Part shown: one piece after another, positions 7,603 to 14,947 of the stretch
Numbering within the stretch: the stretch's first letter is position 1
How the letters are laid out: each line of letters begins with the position of its first letter
Source: CAYRWR01 sp964537555
GTDB taxonomy: Bacteria; Spirochaetota; Brevinematia; Brevinematales; CAYRWR01
Direction of reading: 5' to 3'
NCBI GenBank assembly: GCA_964537555.1
Contig: CAZIAD010000061.1
Coordinates: 1 to 17,104, forward strand
Length of the DNA stretch: 17,104 bases
The notes under the pieces: generated by a model
Seen by the model: the letters and a program-made list of their open reading frames with translations, nothing else
What the model was told of the DNA's origin: nothing
Database searches by the model: none
Program-made: the position numbers and the translations under genes

Positions 7603-7942
7603 ATGAAATGGGATAAAATCACCATTGAAATATTTAAATAGGGGGGATGGGAACCGGGAAGAAATATCGATATCGATGAAGATTTAAATTGGCTAAAAAG
7701 TATGGAGATACTTTATTTCCCGGAATTCAAGAAACTCTACAGGAATTTGGGGGATCTTTATTAAAAAGAGGATTATGACTGAATCCGGTAAGATATACGG
7801 TGAAATGGATATGAGTACAATCTGGCTCTACGGCAATGATAAATATGAAGCACTGGATACAATAGTCCTGGGAAAAGCAAAACAAACCATTTATATAGAC
7901 CCTGCACTAGTCCACCCGGAAGATACTTTACCAGAGGAATAA
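7603..7942 (+). pseudogene. degenerate SUKH-3-like immunity gene
   Basis: A GGAG site 7 bases before an ATG at 7603 begins a frame reading MKWDKITIEIFK, then a TAG (7639-7641), then GGWEPGRNIDID, a stretch LYFPEFKKLY and NLGDLY before a second stop. The GW-x-x-GR-x-(V/I)-D and ...F..fG.L pattern is typical of SUKH-3 proteins, which act as immunity proteins against toxins. After a frame change near 7757-7775 an open frame continues (GKIYGEMDMSTIWLYG) to a stop at 7940-7942. One nonsense change and one frameshift would explain the sequence. A separate 55-codon gene at 7775-7942 with AGAGGA upstream is possible. Family assignment is moderate; decay is directly visible. Confidence 0.5.
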
Positions 7943-8053
7943 ATCTATCTTCATTGTGTTTTGATAATGCATTTAAAACCTGACCCATATTCAGCCGGGT
8001 CTCATGCATTTTTTCGATTTTATCAGCCCTGTTTTTTAAGTATATCTTAACTA

Positions 8054-8082
8054 TAGACATAATCCTGAGCTACATCTATAAT
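8054..8082 (+). promoter_or_regulatory. sigma70-type promoter of the beta-lactamase-fold gene
   Basis: TAGACA at 8054-8059, a 17-base spacer and a perfect TATAAT at 8077-8082. The predicted start near 8089 leaves a leader of about 27 bases before the ATG. Confidence 0.65.
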
Positions 8083-8115
8083 ATTCTTCAAAAATACTTT
8101 GGAAGATATATCCCT

Positions 8116-9213
8116 ATGAAGCAGACAATACACATCATTCTCACCCTTATTACTTTTCTTGTGACATTTTCCTGTAAAGAGCCCTCCCGGGAGCAGGCGG
8201 AGCAGATCATGGCAGACCGCAGCATCCCTGCTATGGCCTATGCTGTAGTAAAAAAGGATAAGATCGTCGAGAGTGAAGTGCTGGGTACCAGGGTATCCGG
8301 TAAGGATATACCAGTGGGGACCAATGATGTGTTTCACTGGGGCTCCATCAGCAAGTCAGTCACCGCCCTGTTGGCAATGATCCTGGTACAGGAAGGTGTG
8401 ATCCGGATGGACACCAGCCTGGGAGAAGTCCTGACCAACACCCGTCTTAATCCCAAAATGAAGAACATCACCCTGGAGCAGCTGTTATCCCACACTTCGG
8501 GACTGCCCCGTGATTACTATTACACCAAAGGGGCTGTGCAGAAGATCCACAGGATCAATGATCCGGTAGAGGGCAGGAAATACATAGTAAAAGAGTTCCT
8601 GGTCCATGACCCTGCCTTTACCAATGGTTTTCACTATTCCAACCTGGGGTATATCATTGCTGCTGCCCTGCTGGAAGCTGCCGCGGGGCAAAGTTATGAA
8701 AAGCTGGCCCGGGACAAGGTCTTCCTCCCTCTGGGGATGGCCAGTGCCAACTTTGATGACCCCACCAGTTATCTGGCCCCCCAAAAACCAGTGGGCCACA
8801 AGAAAAATAACAGCCCTGCCTACAGTGACCTGCCGGCGGCATTTAACTCTGCCGGACGGGTACAGAGCACCCTGTCAGACTTTATACGCTATGCCCGGTA
8901 CATTCTCCAGGGGATAAACCAGGGGCAGACCCTGGTCCGGCAGGATCTGTTTGAAGAACTGTTCAAAGCACGTGAAGAAGGATATGGCCTGGGCTGGAAT
9001 ATTAGGAAGGCCCCCTGGTCACGGGGAGAATATTACAGTCATGACGGCAGTAATGGACTGCACCACTCCCGCGTCCTGATCTTCCCGGGGAGAGAGCTGG
9101 CCATCATACAACTGATCAACAGGCAGGACGGCAGGGCCGCTAACAGCATGACCCACTACCTCATGAAAAAATATGTAGGAAAGTATCGCCGCTACTACAA
9201 GAGAAGGGCTTAA
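8116..9213 (+). CDS. class C beta-lactamase-fold serine hydrolase lipoprotein
   Basis: This 365-residue protein belongs to the serine beta-lactamase-like family (Pfam Beta-lactamase, COG1680), which includes esterases, D-aminopeptidases and penicillin-binding enzymes. The three active-site motifs are present: S77-I-S-K80, Y174-S-N176 and H309-D-G311. Around them LLSHTSGLP at 123-131 is a family hallmark. The leader ends TFSC (Cys20), so it is probably a membrane-anchored lipoprotein facing the periplasm. HxG rather than KTG at the third motif favours an esterase or peptidase over a true antibiotic-hydrolysing beta-lactamase. The start has GGAAG 9 bases upstream. It has its own promoter and a weak hairpin after the stop, so it is likely a single-gene unit. 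Confidence 0.88.
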   Translation: MKQTIHIILTLITFLVTFSCKEPSREQAEQIMADRSIPAMAYAVVKKDKIVESEVLGTRVSGKDIPVGTNDVFHWGSISKSVTALLAMILVQEGVIRMDTSLGEVLTNTRLNPKMKNITLEQLLSHTSGLPRDYYYTKGAVQKIHRINDPVEGRKYIVKEFLVHDPAFTNGFHYSNLGYIIAAALLEAAAGQSYEKLARDKVFLPLGMASANFDDPTSYLAPQKPVGHKKNNSPAYSDLPAAFNSAGRVQSTLSDFIRYARYILQGINQGQTLVRQDLFEELFKAREEGYGLGWNIRKAPWSRGEYYSHDGSNGLHHSRVLIFPGRELAIIQLINRQDGRAANSMTHYLMKKYVGKYRRYYKRRA

Positions 9214-9300
9214 GGCCATCTATGTATAATAGTATCATAAAAGTGCTGTGAATTCTCTCTCAGACTCAAATCATCCAAAAAAATCTCCCTCAAAAGCAAA

Positions 9301-9320
9301 AACTACCTCGATGGGTAGTT
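9301..9320. terminator. weak hairpin terminator after the beta-lactamase-fold gene
   Basis: AACTACC and GGTAGTT form a 7-bp stem with a 6-base loop, followed by GTATTTATA. A-rich sequence precedes it. The U tract is poor, so efficiency is doubtful. Confidence 0.45.
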
Positions 9321-9370
9321 GTATTTATACTTCCTCCCTATAAGATTATATCCATAAAAATAAAAAAAGA

Positions 9371-9404
9371 CCGGGTACCCAGATCCTGAAGATCTGTAAC
9401 CTGG
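9371..9404 (+). promoter_or_regulatory. leader hairpin just before the lipase ribosome site
   Basis: CCGGGT/ACCTGG (one mismatch) encloses CAGATC/GATCTG with a 5-base loop. It ends 6 bases before the GGGAG ribosome site of the gene at 9421, close enough to influence translation or mRNA stability. It has no U tract and so does not look like a terminator. Confidence 0.4.
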
Positions 9405-9420
9405 TTCTAGGGAGTGAACT

Positions 9421-11091
9421 ATGAAAAAAATGGCAATACTTGCTGCGATATTGATGACAGTATGGTATGGTGCCTGTTTAGAACTGTCACTGGTAGATAC
9501 TTTACAGGGGCCCGGACAGGCTGAGGCGGATATACCGTCCTATGACACTAATACCCAGATGCTGACTTCTTTGCGGCAGGTGAGCAGCATCGATGCCGGA
9601 GGAAGTGTCAGTTTTATCTATACCTTTAGTGATGGAAGTAATGAGACAGTGAGCTACGATCTGTTTGTCTCCAATGACTACCAGGTGATCTCTAAAAAGA
9701 CTATCGTGGATATCCGCCGTCAGGGTATGACTGCGACCTCAGAATATTCCCATGCAGTGCATGCCCTGTACATTGGCAGCTACAAAGCGGGAGAGATCTA
9801 TGGTACCGGGAATACTGTCTCGGATACAGTATGGAATACACAGACCTATTTCTGGGGGGGAGAGACCGGACTGACTGCCCTCTATACTGATCAGACAAAT
9901 GCCGGATTGTGGACAGCCAGGCTTAAGTTCACCTACACAGACGGCTCCTCTGAACAGATCGAGTATGAAGGCAGCTTCCTGGAGAATATCCGCTATCTGC
10001 AGCGCAATGATATTCTGGCTATAGAATTACTGGAGCGGGATAGCATCGATGTATGCCGCCTGTATGTGAATGGCTATCTGTTTACATTGAGCAAGTCCGG
10101 TACCCAGAACTTTGGTACCACGGCCAATCCCGGCATGATATACGGATGGGCCAATAATAACAGTGCCAATGCAAAATCCGCTGTAGTGATAGGAAAGGAT
10201 TATACCGCATGGGGTTCCTTGTGGGAGACTTTTACGGAATCCATCAAGACGGCCCGCTATCCCAAGCTGATTGAAAATAATTCCGCCGTGGACAGGATCT
10301 ATATGGGTGCTGTACCCAGTAATCTGGATATGCAGAAGCCGGTACTTATCTTTGTACCCGGAAGGGGTGTGGATGCCCCCATGTGGTGGTCATATCCGGA
10401 TGATGTCCACACCGACCTCAGGAACAATATGTACCGCTACGTATTCCATTCCGGGTATCAGGCCTATTATGTGACCATAGGGGCCAAAGACGGTATCAGG
10501 GAGAATGGAAAACGCCTGGCCGGGCAGATAAAGAAAATCGCCCGCCTCCATCCTGACCGGGAAATCGTCCTAATCTGCCACAGTAAGGGAGGGGTGGACT
10601 CCACTGCCGCCTTGTTCTTAAATGGGGCAGACCAGTATGTCAGTAAAGTGATCACCCTGGGCACCCCCTTTGAAGGTTCCTTCCTGGCTGACCTGGCATA
10701 TACCCTGTTTGGGGAGTTCGCACCCAGTGAACGATACCAGGCTACTGAGGAGATGCGGCCGGACTTCATGAGAAGCTACTGGACTGCTATGCGACAGATA
10801 CACGGTACGGATATCCCCCTGACAGTGCCCTATTACTGCCTGTACGGACACAACAGAGGCCCTATAAATAATAAAATGAATACTTACGGCAATACCCAGC
10901 CTGACAATGACGGTGTGGTCACGGTGGAATCCGCACGATACCTCATAAAGAAAGGCCTGGCTCAGCATATGGGCAACTGGGATGTGGATCATGTGGCCAT
11001 CGCCTACGGCAAGTCCAAGACCCGTAACGGGGGCTGGGGAGCATCCTGGTCCAATAATCCAGTCTGGGATCAGATCAAGTCCAGGCTTTAG
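9421..11091 (+). CDS. lipase-type alpha/beta hydrolase, exported
   Basis: This 556-residue protein has an N-terminal leader with Cys19 after WYGA, a permissive lipobox. Residues about 20-290 are beta-rich and contain two similar segments (SFIYTFSDGSNETVSYD at 64-80 and LKFTYTDGSSEQIEYEG at 168-184), suggesting a duplicated beta-sandwich. The catalytic domain starts near 305 with VLIFVPGRG. The nucleophile elbow is CHSKGG with Ser388, followed by TLGTPFEGS at 412-420, then NDGVVTVESA with Asp497 and DVDHVAIA with His524, a complete Ser-Asp-His triad as in triacylglycerol lipases. A lipid or ester substrate outside the cytoplasm is likely. The ribosome site is GGGAG 6 bases before the ATG, and a strong terminator follows. 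Confidence 0.85.
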   Translation: MKKMAILAAILMTVWYGACLELSLVDTLQGPGQAEADIPSYDTNTQMLTSLRQVSSIDAGGSVSFIYTFSDGSNETVSYDLFVSNDYQVISKKTIVDIRRQGMTATSEYSHAVHALYIGSYKAGEIYGTGNTVSDTVWNTQTYFWGGETGLTALYTDQTNAGLWTARLKFTYTDGSSEQIEYEGSFLENIRYLQRNDILAIELLERDSIDVCRLYVNGYLFTLSKSGTQNFGTTANPGMIYGWANNNSANAKSAVVIGKDYTAWGSLWETFTESIKTARYPKLIENNSAVDRIYMGAVPSNLDMQKPVLIFVPGRGVDAPMWWSYPDDVHTDLRNNMYRYVFHSGYQAYYVTIGAKDGIRENGKRLAGQIKKIARLHPDREIVLICHSKGGVDSTAALFLNGADQYVSKVITLGTPFEGSFLADLAYTLFGEFAPSERYQATEEMRPDFMRSYWTAMRQIHGTDIPLTVPYYCLYGHNRGPINNKMNTYGNTQPDNDGVVTVESARYLIKKGLAQHMGNWDVDHVAIAYGKSKTRNGGWGASWSNNPVWDQIKSRL

Positions 11092-11113
11092 ATTTTTTAC
11101 TGAAAGATAAGAC

Positions 11114-11150
11114 AAGGCTCCTTCGATGTGAAGGGGCCTTTTGTATATTT
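11114..11150 (+). terminator. intrinsic terminator after the lipase gene
   Basis: AAGGCTCCTT pairs with AAGGGGCCTT (10 bp, one G-T pair) around a 7-base loop, followed by TTGTATATTT. It lies 23 bases after the stop codon. Confidence 0.85.
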
Positions 11151-11255
11151 AAAAACCATAGTATTCATTTTCACACTCCGGACCGGAAATAATATAGACA
11201 TAGGCCCATAACTGCTTCCTACATTTGCCTGCGCTGGTTCTATATCCTTTGTAGA

Positions 11256-11327
11256 TTTTTTTGAGATTCTGAGCTAACATTTGAGTATAATCAGGCTGAG
11301 TAGCGCCTGTGCTGAGCCTGTCGAAGT
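11256..11327 (+). repeat. dispersed intergenic repeat, copy 2
   Basis: It matches 7491-7560 in the same orientation (46 of 57 bases identical in the ungapped core). The motif CTGTGCTGAGCCTGTCGAAGTA at its right end also appears, shortened and inverted, at 13212-13228. Confidence 0.7.
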
Positions 11328-11423
11328 ATCCGGGAGAGGGCAGGGTGGTTTTTAAGACAGGCCCCGGGAAGAGAAATTGAGGGTGGACGATTTTTAGATT
11401 TTTCTGTCATTTATTCATTAAAA

Positions 11424-11452
11424 TGGACAGGAAACGTACAATTGATTACAAT
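11424..11452 (+). promoter_or_regulatory. promoter predicting a leaderless ankyrin mRNA
   Basis: TGGACA at 11424-11429 (5/6), a 17-base spacer and TACAAT at 11447-11452 (5/6). The expected start of transcription, 6-7 bases later, falls on the A of the ATG at 11459. Confidence 0.55.
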
Positions 11453-11458
11453 CTTTGA

Positions 11459-12430
11459 ATGAAAAAGAAAACCAGGGCCTGCTTCATCATCCCTTTATTT
11501 ATAGTTCTTTTCACCACTTTTGTCCACCCGGAAACAAGCAAGTCGCCTATCACGGACGGTGCAAACCGGTCTCAGAAAGATCTTTTGGATATCACCTTAA
11601 AAGCAATTGATTTCCTTAAGAATGGAGATATGAATAGTTACAGCAATTATTTCAAAATCATCAGGGAATCTATAGACTCAGGAGATGATATTAATCAGCC
11701 TCATCCCAAATATGGGTACAGGATGCTGAATCTTGCCATAAAAGAAAATGCGCATGAACTGGCATGGTATTTTATTGAAAACGGGGCCTGGCTGGACCGC
11801 AAAGACGGTAATGGAAATACCCCCCTCCACTACGCTGCTGCACAGGGAAACCTGGAGATGGCCCAATACCTTGTGGAAAAGGGTGTCCGCATAGACCCCA
11901 TCAACAAAAAAGGAGAGACCCCCCTTTACTTTGCCCGCATGAAACATAACAAACAAATGTCTCAGTATCTGGAAGGGCATGGGGCTGATCCCTACTATAT
12001 AACCAGGAAGAAAAAACTAAAGAAAAAGGAAAATAACGATCCCAGGAAAACAAAACACTTCGTCAGCTATGTATTACTGCCTCTGGCATATACCGGTATC
12101 TCCATCTATCTGTATGAAGATGCATTCAAACATAATCCTGAGATGAACTGGATGGCAGGTTTTAATGCATACACAACCAGTATCCTGGCATCCAGTCTTG
12201 TATGCGGATTTATAGGTTTCGGGCTGTGGCCTGAAGATGGCGGTTTTCTGGGTAGATTAAATAAACTGAACGGGCTCTTGGTGGGGATAGTGGCTGGGAT
12301 CCCGGTGGGAATACTCCTCGCAAGGCAGCTGGACCTACCATCAAGCTTCCAGGCCCATAGAGGATTGTACTATATCGCTCCTGTAATCGCTCTTTCCATT
12401 CCTATCGTCACTTTCCGACTCTGGTTTTAG
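11459..12430 (+). CDS. ankyrin-repeat membrane protein
   Basis: This 323-residue protein starts with a signal-like segment (residues 3-22, rich in I, F, L). Residues about 70-180 form roughly three ankyrin repeats, the clearest being GNTPLHYAAAQGNLEMAQYLVEKG (positions near 119-142) and GETPLYFARMKHNKQMSQYL. A Lys-rich linker (KKKLKKKE) leads to four hydrophobic helices near 202-224, 237-257, 271-290 and 298-319, so the C-terminal half is membrane-embedded. The likely topology places the ankyrin domain outside the cytoplasm if the leader is used. It probably binds another protein; some ankyrin proteins serve as immunity factors. No Shine-Dalgarno precedes the ATG, which fits the promoter placement. 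Confidence 0.75.
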   Translation: MKKKTRACFIIPLFIVLFTTFVHPETSKSPITDGANRSQKDLLDITLKAIDFLKNGDMNSYSNYFKIIRESIDSGDDINQPHPKYGYRMLNLAIKENAHELAWYFIENGAWLDRKDGNGNTPLHYAAAQGNLEMAQYLVEKGVRIDPINKKGETPLYFARMKHNKQMSQYLEGHGADPYYITRKKKLKKKENNDPRKTKHFVSYVLLPLAYTGISIYLYEDAFKHNPEMNWMAGFNAYTTSILASSLVCGFIGFGLWPEDGGFLGRLNKLNGLLVGIVAGIPVGILLARQLDLPSSFQAHRGLYYIAPVIALSIPIVTFRLWF

Positions 12431-12520
12431 CGCTTAACCCCACTTGTGTTATTTATGTGAGGTGGCATCTTTTGGCCTTAATGAATCTATTATAGTCCCG
12501 TAAAATCTGTGGAGGTATAA

Positions 12521-13051
12521 ATGACCAGCTCCTATGAATCCTGGCATGATTTAGATATACAACAGAACCACCATGTGGAAAAAATCTTCCGTAAGGCCGT
12601 TACCGGATTTATGAAAGATAAGGGATACCGGGAGTCAAACGGGACATTTTCCAGGGAAGATTCTCCCGGTGACATTTTTCATTTTAATACAAAAGCCATC
12701 TGGATCCAGTTTGATTTTACCTATAGTGGACAAGATGGGCTGAGCTCCATCTGGCTGCCCCGCTATGTCAATTTTCCAGAGACCCTGGATGTTAATCCAG
12801 TGATGAGGATACCAGACCCACTCTGGGGTCTGGGTTTTGTGGAGTGCCTTTTAGACACTCTGGATACTGTGTTATTGGATATCATTCTCGAAAAGGGCCC
12901 GAGATTTCAGTCACTGAAAGAAGATTTTCGCAGTTATCACAAGGCGTATATAGAACAGAACCAGGACCGGATCTTTACAGAAGAATCATTGAAAAGAGAG
13001 ATAAACTATCTGAAATCCATTCCATTTAAACCTGAAAGACTATGCTTCTAA
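12521..13051 (+). CDS. hypothetical protein, DUF4304-like
   Basis: This 176-residue soluble protein has an N-terminal helix (FRKAVTGFMKDKGYRES) followed by a strand pattern GTFSRE....IFHFNTKAIWIQFDFTY. The order 'helix with KxKGF/Y, R, then aromatic strands' recalls DUF4304 proteins, a small family found in accessory and toxin-immunity loci. I hold this only loosely. The C-terminal 60 residues are helical and acidic to mixed-charge. GGAGG sits 5 bases before the ATG, an excellent ribosome site. No signal peptide or membrane helix is visible. The gene is convergent with the cassette-side gene at 13256, and the 204-base gap between them holds one strong hairpin. Confidence 0.6.
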   Translation: MTSSYESWHDLDIQQNHHVEKIFRKAVTGFMKDKGYRESNGTFSREDSPGDIFHFNTKAIWIQFDFTYSGQDGLSSIWLPRYVNFPETLDVNPVMRIPDPLWGLGFVECLLDTLDTVLLDIILEKGPRFQSLKEDFRSYHKAYIEQNQDRIFTEESLKREINYLKSIPFKPERLCF

Positions 13052-13180
13052 TTCATGTCTCTTCTGCCTTATCCTTTTTACAATAATCTGAATAACACTA
13101 TACTTTGATCCAAGAAATCCTGAAGCATCTCAGGAAGAAGAATCTACCACCATTCGCTCACTCGCCGCCGGTGGAAAATC

Positions 13181-13209
13181 AGAGACCCTGCCTATGTGCC
13201 AGGGTCTCT
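13181..13209 (-). terminator. hairpin downstream of the CsgG/FlgO-like gene
   Basis: AGAGACCCTG and CAGGGTCTCT form a perfect 10-bp stem with a 9-base loop, 47 bases after the minus-strand stop at 13256. On that strand GATTTTCC follows, a short U tract, so it may end transcription of the cassette side. Confidence 0.55.
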
Positions 13210-13211
13210 CA

Positions 13212-13228
13212 TACTTCGACAGGGTCAG
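13212..13228 (-). repeat. short inverted match to the dispersed repeat
   Basis: TACTTCGACAGGGTCAG matches the reverse complement of the right end of the repeat at 11256-11327 in 16 of 17 bases. The rest of the repeat is absent. Confidence 0.4.
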
Positions 13229-13255
13229 ATTTGACTTAATTTATGTGATCTCTAT

Positions 13256-13657
13256 TTAAAATGTATTCTTGATCAGATTTTCATAGATCACTTCACACTT
13301 CTGTTTCAGCTCTTCAGAGGATGAGGCCTCAGTTTTATAGGTGCTGATTATTTCTCCGGTTGACTTCTTAATAATTCGAGCAGTCACAATTATTTTCTCA
13401 CCAAATTGAGTCAGTGAACCGCTGAGCAGATATCTCATCCCTTTCATATCAGAAGTGATATCTTCAGGATTTCTGATCACAATGATCGATTCATTTCCCT
13501 GAAATTTTTCAGCTAAGCTATCCAGTAACACCTGAGATAGGGCAGAATCTGCATTCACAGTGTTAAATTCAGTTAGTATTAGCACCGGTTTTTCCTGGGG
13601 CTTGCAGGCTATGCTTAACAATGCCAACATTGTCAGGGGAAGAAGAAAATACTTCAT
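13256..13657 (-). CDS. CsgG/FlgO-like lipoprotein
   Basis: This 133-residue protein has a leader ending LSIAC (Cys18), so it should be a lipoprotein. The mature domain fits the alpha/beta fold seen in CsgG, FlgO and related periplasmic proteins: an N-terminal strand VLILTEF, a helix LSQVLLDSLAEKF, then RYLLSGSLTQFGEKIIVTAR followed by KKSTGEIISTY, the typical 'GSL..fG..i.v.aR.i...TGEi' hairpin. It lacks the transmembrane part of true CsgG. AAGGA lies 7 bases before the ATG, and the ATG is 32 bases from the last attC, as for the other cassette genes. No attC follows, so it is either a terminal cassette that lost its site or flanking chromosome. Confidence 0.72.
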   Translation of the reverse strand: MKYFLLPLTMLALLSIACKPQEKPVLILTEFNTVNADSALSQVLLDSLAEKFQGNESIIVIRNPEDITSDMKGMRYLLSGSLTQFGEKIIVTARIIKKSTGEIISTYKTEASSSEELKQKCEVIYENLIKNTF

Positions 13658-13684
13658 GGGTTAATCCTTAATATACATTATTTT

Positions 13685-13740
13685 TTAGAACGTAATGGCA
13701 CTGCGCTGGGCTTTGCCTGGCGACATGGGCTTAGTTATGG
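13685..13740 (-). other. attC-like site 5 (hybrid, last in array)
   Basis: Ends AAC (13689-13691) and GTT (13734-13736) are complementary. Its left half (plus strand) AACGTAATGGCACTGCGC is identical to attC site 3, while its right half matches site 4 for about 25 bases. The inner stem (GCGCTGGGC/GCCTGGCG) is imperfect and the outer GCC/GGC pairing is lost, so it may fold poorly. Confidence 0.65.
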
Positions 13741-13745
13741 GAATT

Positions 13746-14831
13746 CTAGCTTCTCCACCCAATATCAAGAAAGAGACCGGCGTGTCCCATAGTCCAGACA
13801 TATCCTTGAATCATATCACCAAAAACTATATCATGGCTAGAAGTTTTAAAAGGCACTATTACTTGAAGTCTTGGTGTAAGAGTAATTCTTGAATCCTGTA
13901 TACTGAACTTTGACCCTATTTCATAACTAAAAGTCGGAGAAGCAACTTTCCAACAAACATATGAAGCATATTCTACTCCTATAGAAATCCCCATAAATAT
14001 GTTTTTTCTATACCATCTGTGACCAGCATATAACCCTAAGAAATTGCCAGAGAGCTCAAGCTTATCACTTATCCAGGAATAATCAATTTTTGGAATGTAG
14101 TATAATCTGAATAAATAGCTTAAAGAGTCTTTGTAGTGAGCTTCATGAAATACTGAAAAGCCAAAATCTAATGCCTGAAATTGAGAAAGATCTTTAAAAA
14201 GATTTAAACTAGTAAATAATAAAGGGAGTTTTACACTAAGTCCATTCACCTTATCTCCTTTAACAAATGAATGATCTGATACTTTTTTTATTTTGTTATT
14301 TATTCTATTCTTATCATTACCTAAAGCTATACCTGATCCTAGAGTAAAATAATGATAATCTGGTTCTATTCCCACACCATGTTTGATATACAATCTGGAA
14401 TTTTCAAAATATATATTGAATGACACATCAAGCCAAATTGAGAAGCTATACTTTGTAGAATGATAAAAAGGAGGGGTTAGTATTTGCTTATATCCAATTT
14501 GAATATTTAGATTTCTATTTTTGAGAAGTAGAAAATCAGCTTTTAATCCAAGTAATAAGTCAAATCCAGCTCTGCCCTCATAACTTGTGGAAATAATTGG
14601 CCCCAGTCCAATATTGGGGTGTAGAAAATAGTTATAACCTAGATTTAATATATAAAAGTCTGTATAACTTGTAGGCATAGCCTTGAAATCAATGCTTAAT
14701 TGGTGTGGGCTATAACTGGATTCACTGTGATTATCCTGCTCTTGAATATTAACTGTTTTAGAATCAGACCAAATAGGATTGAAACTTGAAATAATTATCA
14801 CAAATAAATAAATTGATAAAACATTTTTCAT
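13746..14831 (-). CDS. cassette gene: putative outer-membrane barrel protein
   Basis: This 361-residue protein has a signal peptide (MKNVLSIYLFVIIISSFNPIWS) and no later membrane helix. The body alternates hydrophobic and polar residues with many aromatics (QLSIDFKAM, FYILNLGYNYFL, LNIQIGYKQ, LYIKHGVGI, FLGLYAGHRWY, FMGISIGVEYA), a pattern of amphipathic beta strands, and it ends in a strand-like GLFLDIGWRS. A porin-like or OmpA-type barrel is likely, but no named family was recognised. GGAG lies 6 bases before the ATG. The stop is 9 bases from attC site 5, and the start is 64 bases after site 4. The gene is markedly AT-rich compared with 8000-11100, consistent with transfer as a cassette. 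Confidence 0.7.
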   Translation of the reverse strand: MKNVLSIYLFVIIISSFNPIWSDSKTVNIQEQDNHSESSYSPHQLSIDFKAMPTSYTDFYILNLGYNYFLHPNIGLGPIISTSYEGRAGFDLLLGLKADFLLLKNRNLNIQIGYKQILTPPFYHSTKYSFSIWLDVSFNIYFENSRLYIKHGVGIEPDYHYFTLGSGIALGNDKNRINNKIKKVSDHSFVKGDKVNGLSVKLPLLFTSLNLFKDLSQFQALDFGFSVFHEAHYKDSLSYLFRLYYIPKIDYSWISDKLELSGNFLGLYAGHRWYRKNIFMGISIGVEYASYVCWKVASPTFSYEIGSKFSIQDSRITLTPRLQVIVPFKTSSHDIVFGDMIQGYVWTMGHAGLFLDIGWRS

Positions 14832-14890
14832 GTATAACTCCTGTCTTCCTTCAAAAAATAATTCTCTAGTTTATTAACATTGATTATTTC

Positions 14891-14947
14891 CCATAACGAA
14901 GTCGCCTATGCGCCGGGCCTTGCCTGGCGACATGGGCTTAGTTATCA
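14891..14947 (-). other. attC-like site 4
   Basis: AAC (14895-14897) and GTT (14941-14943) bound an imperfect palindrome. The inner stem is CGCCGGGC/GCCTGGCG with a CTT loop, then unpaired TATG/ACAT, then GCC/GGGC, and the complementary outer triplets. This bipartite stem with a spacer matches the R-L-L-R plan of integron attC sites. The stop codon of the LRR gene (14938-14940) lies inside its R box. Confidence 0.8.

Larger units (their letters stand above)
11141..11458. other. intergenic region before the ankyrin gene
   Basis: It holds copy 2 of the dispersed repeat and, at its right end, the promoter of the ankyrin-repeat gene. The remainder has no convincing open frame and no strong hairpin. 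Confidence 0.5.

Noticed and set aside
7773..8060. 95-codon minus-strand frame starting MSIVKIYLKN
   Set aside because: The first 45 residues look helical and AGGA precedes the ATG, but most of it is antisense to the SUKH-like remnant and the rest has no family signal.
8047..8337. 96-codon minus-strand frame over the beta-lactamase gene start
   Set aside because: Antisense to a clear gene and its promoter; no independent support.
8116..9213. Calling the serine hydrolase an antibiotic-resistance beta-lactamase
   Set aside because: The third motif is HDG rather than KTG and the protein is a lipoprotein; the fold covers many esterases and peptidases.
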